Source: Diatrype stigma (Eukaryota > Ascomycota > Sordariomycetes > Xylariales > Diatrypaceae). From it: DNA of 61,778 nt. Made by a program: the position numbers and the translations under genes. The notes beneath the pieces were generated by a model. That model was not told where the DNA came from, made no database searches, and worked only from the letters and a program-made list of their open reading frames with translations. Numbering within the stretch: position 1 is the first letter of the stretch; every line of letters begins with the position of its first letter. The stretch is from positions 1 through 61,778 of the forward strand of contig JAKJXP020000165.1 of assembly GCA_022225965.2 (NCBI GenBank). The letters are read 5' to 3'. Shown in pieces: positions 58,321 to 61,778 of this stretch.

Positions 58321-59272
58321 CTATACTGGCAGCTTGCTGTTAGGAAACTGCTTTGACATATATCTCATGTCTCCCAAAATAGGAACATTCCCATGTATAT
58401 CCAAAGCCAGCCACTTTCTCAAATCTGAACTTAGAGTATCTTGTAGTTCTTTGTCTAGCTTCGCGGTCCAATTGACTATGGGCCGCATCATAGAGTAGGT
58501 ATAATACCCGAATAACATGGCCCTGTCCTGATCACGTGTCACATTGGAACCGCTTGTATGCCATAGGCGACCATCCATGACAATCATGTCACCTGATTTT
58601 CCCTCTATCGGTACTAGGAGTTCGGGGGCATTGTTGGGAATGTCCTCGCGTGTTGTCCACTTGCTCGACCCGGGAATATACAGTGTTGCTCCATTTTCCT
58701 TCGTCACGTCGGACAAACACCAAATGACGTTCATGACCCAGATACCCTGCCATGGTTCTGGGAAACTGAAGCTTTGGTCGGAGTGTAGTGACACTGCAGG
58801 GCTCCACGTCAGCACTGTTTCACATTCACGAGTGAAGAATTATATTGCGCTCTTGCAAGCAGGGCTCGGAGAATAAGGGGCTGTATTGTATCTTACTACT
58901 ACTCGCACCCGGACGTGCGATATTGGCTGAAAGGTTAGAGATGAGGAAGTCGTCTCCAAAGATAGACTTCACCATCTCGACGGCTGTCGGGTTGGAAACA
59001 AGGTCACGGAAGATCGGGTCTCCCTCCATCAGATTAAAAACGCGTACATTGCTGGCGTTTGGGTCCAGGTAAGGAATGTAGGAAGGCTCGCCTCGTGCTC
59101 CAGCTTCTTCCCGGGCCTTCCAAAGCTTCTCGAGAGCCTTAGCAGCTAATTCTTTCGAGATAATGTTGGGAATTGCAACCCATCCGTGTTCTTTGAGGTG
59201 AATCTTCGATTCCTCCAAGTCCATGCTTGTGATGTTAAAGTCAAAGGCTAACTTGAATGGTGCAGTATACAA
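58321..59272 (-). CDS. Phytanoyl-CoA dioxygenase (PhyH)-like Fe(II)/2-oxoglutarate oxygenase
   Basis: Two exons, 59272-58897 and 58793-58321, with a 103-nt intron bounded by GTAAG and CTGCAG. Splicing keeps frame and yields GASS-M-SLHSDQS. Product is 282 residues from the first ATG; a start at 59224 (MDLEESKIHLKEHGWVAIPN, 266 residues) fits the family N-terminus better. The metal site is visible: HSD (His-x-Asp) and the distal His in WHTSGSN, within a jelly-roll pattern (WQGIWVMNVIWCLSDV, GATLYIPGSSKW). It would hydroxylate or otherwise oxidise a small substrate using O2 and 2-oxoglutarate; such enzymes are frequent in fungal natural-product loci. No RIP damage is seen although it lies about 90 bp from the RIP block. 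Confidence 0.92.
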
Positions 59273-59533
59273 TTAGGGTGTTTCAATTGACTTGTTGATA
59301 ATCGGCGAGATACCCACGGAGCGGACGACACCTGGTAACAGAGAATTTACAACGTGCGGTGTGCGTCTGAGAAAGGAAATTCCGAAGATGATACACAAGA
59401 GTACACCTATATATGCGGACGAATAGGACCAACAGTGGCTTGTAAATGTTTTGTCAGAGCAGATGCTACGAACCTCGTTTATCACATGGTTGCATGAATG
59501 CCAGGGTGTTGATTTGTAATACTTAGGTAACAA
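59273..59533 (-). other. Short ORF upstream of the PhyH-like gene, one hydrophobic segment
   Basis: An 86-codon frame ending immediately before the PhyH-like start, with a hydrophobic stretch (YIGVLLCIIFGISFL) then an arginine pair. It could be a small membrane protein, a relic of another gene, or chance. The same DNA must also hold the PhyH promoter. Not recognised. Confidence 0.2.
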
Positions 59534-60075
59534 CGTAATACTAGGTACTTAACTTCTGAGCATGTTCCTCCAGGACTTTAGATTTGTTTTGACGCTTTCT
59601 GTGTGGTTGTATTGCATTACTAGATTTATTGCTTGGCAGTAAGTCTGCCATGATGCGCGATGTATCCCGAAGTCATCGTCGTATTCTAACGTGTAACCTT
59701 TCTACAGACTCCCATCCAATAGAACATGCTGACTTGTGATGCAGCTACTTACTTACGCGGATGCTACTTGCCAAGCCCGCCTGTCAGCCAACATGGATAA
59801 TTATGCATGTAGATGGCTTGGTTAAAGAAGATACCCAACAATTAATACGTGCTGTGCGTATAGCTACACCATCCCTGCACGGTTCTGTCGTAGTCACTGG
59901 GTCAAAGTATGTAGTTGCAGATTGGCCAGATACGAAGTCTTGGTTGACTTTGTCCTTTTGAAAGGATGGTAGGTAGTACGAGGATTGTCGGCTTATCTTC
60001 CAGGTCTCTTTTCGGTGATGGCGCTGGTACATGACTGATGGTCTCTGGTGAGGCTCCCGTTACATATATAATGAG
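59534..60075. other. Intergenic, no gene seen
   Basis: Normal-composition sequence. Only short incoherent frames on both strands. Confidence 0.35.
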
Positions 60076-61225
60076 GTCCTAATGGATGGTTTAAAACCTT
60101 AATAATAAAGCGAAGCTTTATTTTTTTATTTCGTGAAATATATATATTTTTAAGAAAAAATAAATAAAGTAAGCTTATTAAAATTAATAATACGGACTTA
60201 AAATCGACGCTAGCAACGCATTAAATCTGGCAAAAAATCATATTAATTAAAAGTATAAAAAAGTGGCTTCGAAATAACATTTTAACGATTCTTAATAGCT
60301 TTATATTTAAATAAAACCATAAGAATAATAAAAGTTTGCCCGATTCTTACGTTTTATATAATTTAACGTATTTAAAAATTAACGCATTTATTTTATAACA
60401 TTTTAAACCGTTTAAAATTAATGCTTTTAAGTAATTGCAATTTGGCGCTACTATTTGGATGCGACGTATATATAAAGCTAGCTAATGCTGCAGTTGTTTT
60501 TCTTTTTTTTTTCTTACGCGTTACGCTTTTCTTATTTCTTTTTTTCTTTTTTTTTCGCAATATCCCCTTTTCTTTTTTTCTTATCCTTATATTTATTCGA
60601 CGGCGTTATTTATACTTGCTTTCGTACGTATTTTTATATTTATATATTCTTATATTTACTTAATAGCTACTTATTAATTGTCTTATAATTACTTAACGTT
60701 ATTTATATTTGCTTTCGTACGTATTCTTATATTTGCTTGCTTTTATATTTGCTTTTAACGTGCCTTTATATTTATTTCCGTACGTATTTTTAAATATAAA
60801 TTACGTAAGTAATTTTTACCGTATTTATGAAATAAATTTAATAAGCAACAAGAAACGAGAAAAGCTTCGCTAATTTAAGAAAAAAATGAGCTATTAGGAG
60901 TACTATATTATAAAGCTATTTAAAGCTATATAAGCTGCCGATTATGCCAGTATTAATGTAAAATGTAAGATTATTAAGGGGCATATTAATAATAATGCCC
61001 TTTAAAGAACATATAATATGTCTTATATTTTTAAGGTTTTTATATTTATGGTTATTTAATGTAATTAATATAGATATAATATAAATTAACTAAATAAAAA
61101 AAGAAAAGGCAAAAGTGTAATTAGTATATTTAGGTATATAAAATGCAGCTATTAAGCTGAATATAAGGGCTAGCTTATATATTGGTATAAATAAGATAAC
61201 TAAGGTCCCAGCCACTTAAAGGTGA
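60076..61225. repeat. Second RIP-like AT-rich tract
   Basis: Abrupt switch to AT-rich DNA at about 60085. Contains T-rich runs (60500-60600) and an imperfect repeat of TATTTGCTTTCGTACGTATT (about 60610, 60706, 60770). No coding signal survives. Confidence 0.6.
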
Positions 61226-61412
61226 TATATTCCGGTTAATATGATTCGCCATCGTCATACTGTGGTGTTTCAGGTGCACTGCAATGAGAAATACGAAAGC
61301 TGAAGCTTTATTGATGAAGGTTATAAACCTTAAGGAATACAGCTTCTGCGAAGCTGCTGCTTTAGGCTAAATACTGTACACTAGGCTGCTAGCTGGCAGC
61401 CTAGTAGTATTC

Positions 61413-61690
61413 ACTGCAACCAGGACCTCTAATAAATGGATTGCAGTAACTGCAACCAGCCCCTTGGATTTGGTGGATTGCCGTTGCGCAATTGCAACCA
61501 AATTGCAATCGCGTTGCAATGATTGCAGTATCCAAATCGGGTTAAAGTAAGGGCATATATAAAGGTCGTAAAACGGATTTTTGGCGTTTATCTGGCGTAT
61601 TTGAAGCATATTAGGTATAATCTGTAGCCCTGCTTAATAAAAGGTTTCTTTTTACCCTCCTTATTACCGGCCCATCGGACCCATACCTGC
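61413..61690 (+). mobile_element. Element M, copy 4, partial
   Basis: ACTGCAACCAGGACCTCTAA to GACCCATACCTG matches 17095-17375 of the best copy, lacking both terminal repeats. Mild RIP-type changes are present. Confidence 0.75.
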
Positions 61691-61778
61691 ATATGCGTCA
61701 ATAGAAGTTTTTTCTTCTTTCCCTCCCACCCTTCGTCTATTCGTCTCTGATCTCAGCTTGATGCAAGTCGCTGGCGTT

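Noticed and set aside
60421..60688. Phe/Leu-rich membrane-like ORFs
   Set aside because: T-rich low-complexity DNA gives Phe/Leu runs in any frame; no gene structure.
1..61778. tRNA, rRNA or telomeric repeats
   Set aside because: No cloverleaf with A/B boxes, no rDNA segment and no TTAGGG runs were noticed by eye; a tRNAscan or Rfam search was not possible here.

Overview
The window looks like a piece of a filamentous ascomycete (Pezizomycotina) genome. The evidence is short GT-AG introns of about 50-100 nt in a cytochrome P450 and a phytanoyl-CoA dioxygenase-like gene, fungal-type tailoring enzymes, and long AT-rich tracts in which decayed transposon reading frames are broken mainly by CAA/CAG to TAA/TAG changes. 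That is the mark of repeat-induced point mutation (RIP), which prefers CpA. No species is claimed.

Layout. (1) 1-5.7 kb is a repeat mosaic: a hairpin at the window edge, a 393-bp tandem duplication ending in a sequence found inverted upstream, a RIP-affected stretch at 2.5-3.3 kb, 33-bp and 75-bp tandem arrays, and one copy of a roughly 550-bp inverted-repeat element. (2) 5.9-18.4 kb is a GC-rich block of genes I do not recognise: a coiled-coil protein, two divergent paralogues with basic or low-complexity tails, a DExH-helicase-like fragment, and two broken adjacent genes X and Y. Small TG...CA elements and two solo LTRs cut into this block, six of them with exact 5-bp target duplications. 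In at least two places removing the element and one duplication reconnects a reading frame. The block could be a decayed mobile or virus-derived gene set, but that is inference. (3) 18.4-25.9 kb carries three metabolic genes, all on the minus strand: a P450, an isochorismatase-like hydrolase without the usual catalytic cysteine, and a GMC oxidoreductase. A short N gap beside a 74-base poly-C run lies between the first two. (4) 26.3-58.2 kb is one RIP-ravaged AT-rich block with sharp edges. It holds two Helitron relics (PIF1-type helicase motifs near 31 kb and 40.7 kb), a Ty1/copia element (integrase, RT and RNase H relics at 52.6-55.6 kb with LTR-like ends near 52.3 and 58.2 kb), a decayed unassigned protein gene at 47.1-48.5 kb, a dispersed 1.5-kb repeat pair, and several minisatellites. 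(5) 58.3-59.3 kb is an apparently intact phytanoyl-CoA dioxygenase-like gene, followed by further AT-rich sequence and a partial copy of the inverted-repeat element at the right end.

The four metabolic genes (P450, isochorismatase-like, GMC oxidoreductase, Fe(II)/2-oxoglutarate oxygenase) share one strand and are typical tailoring enzymes, so they may be parts of a secondary-metabolite locus split by the transposon block. No backbone synthase is visible, so this is a hypothesis. The P450 has an in-frame TAA that is either inside a 15-nt intron or a RIP-type nonsense mutation.
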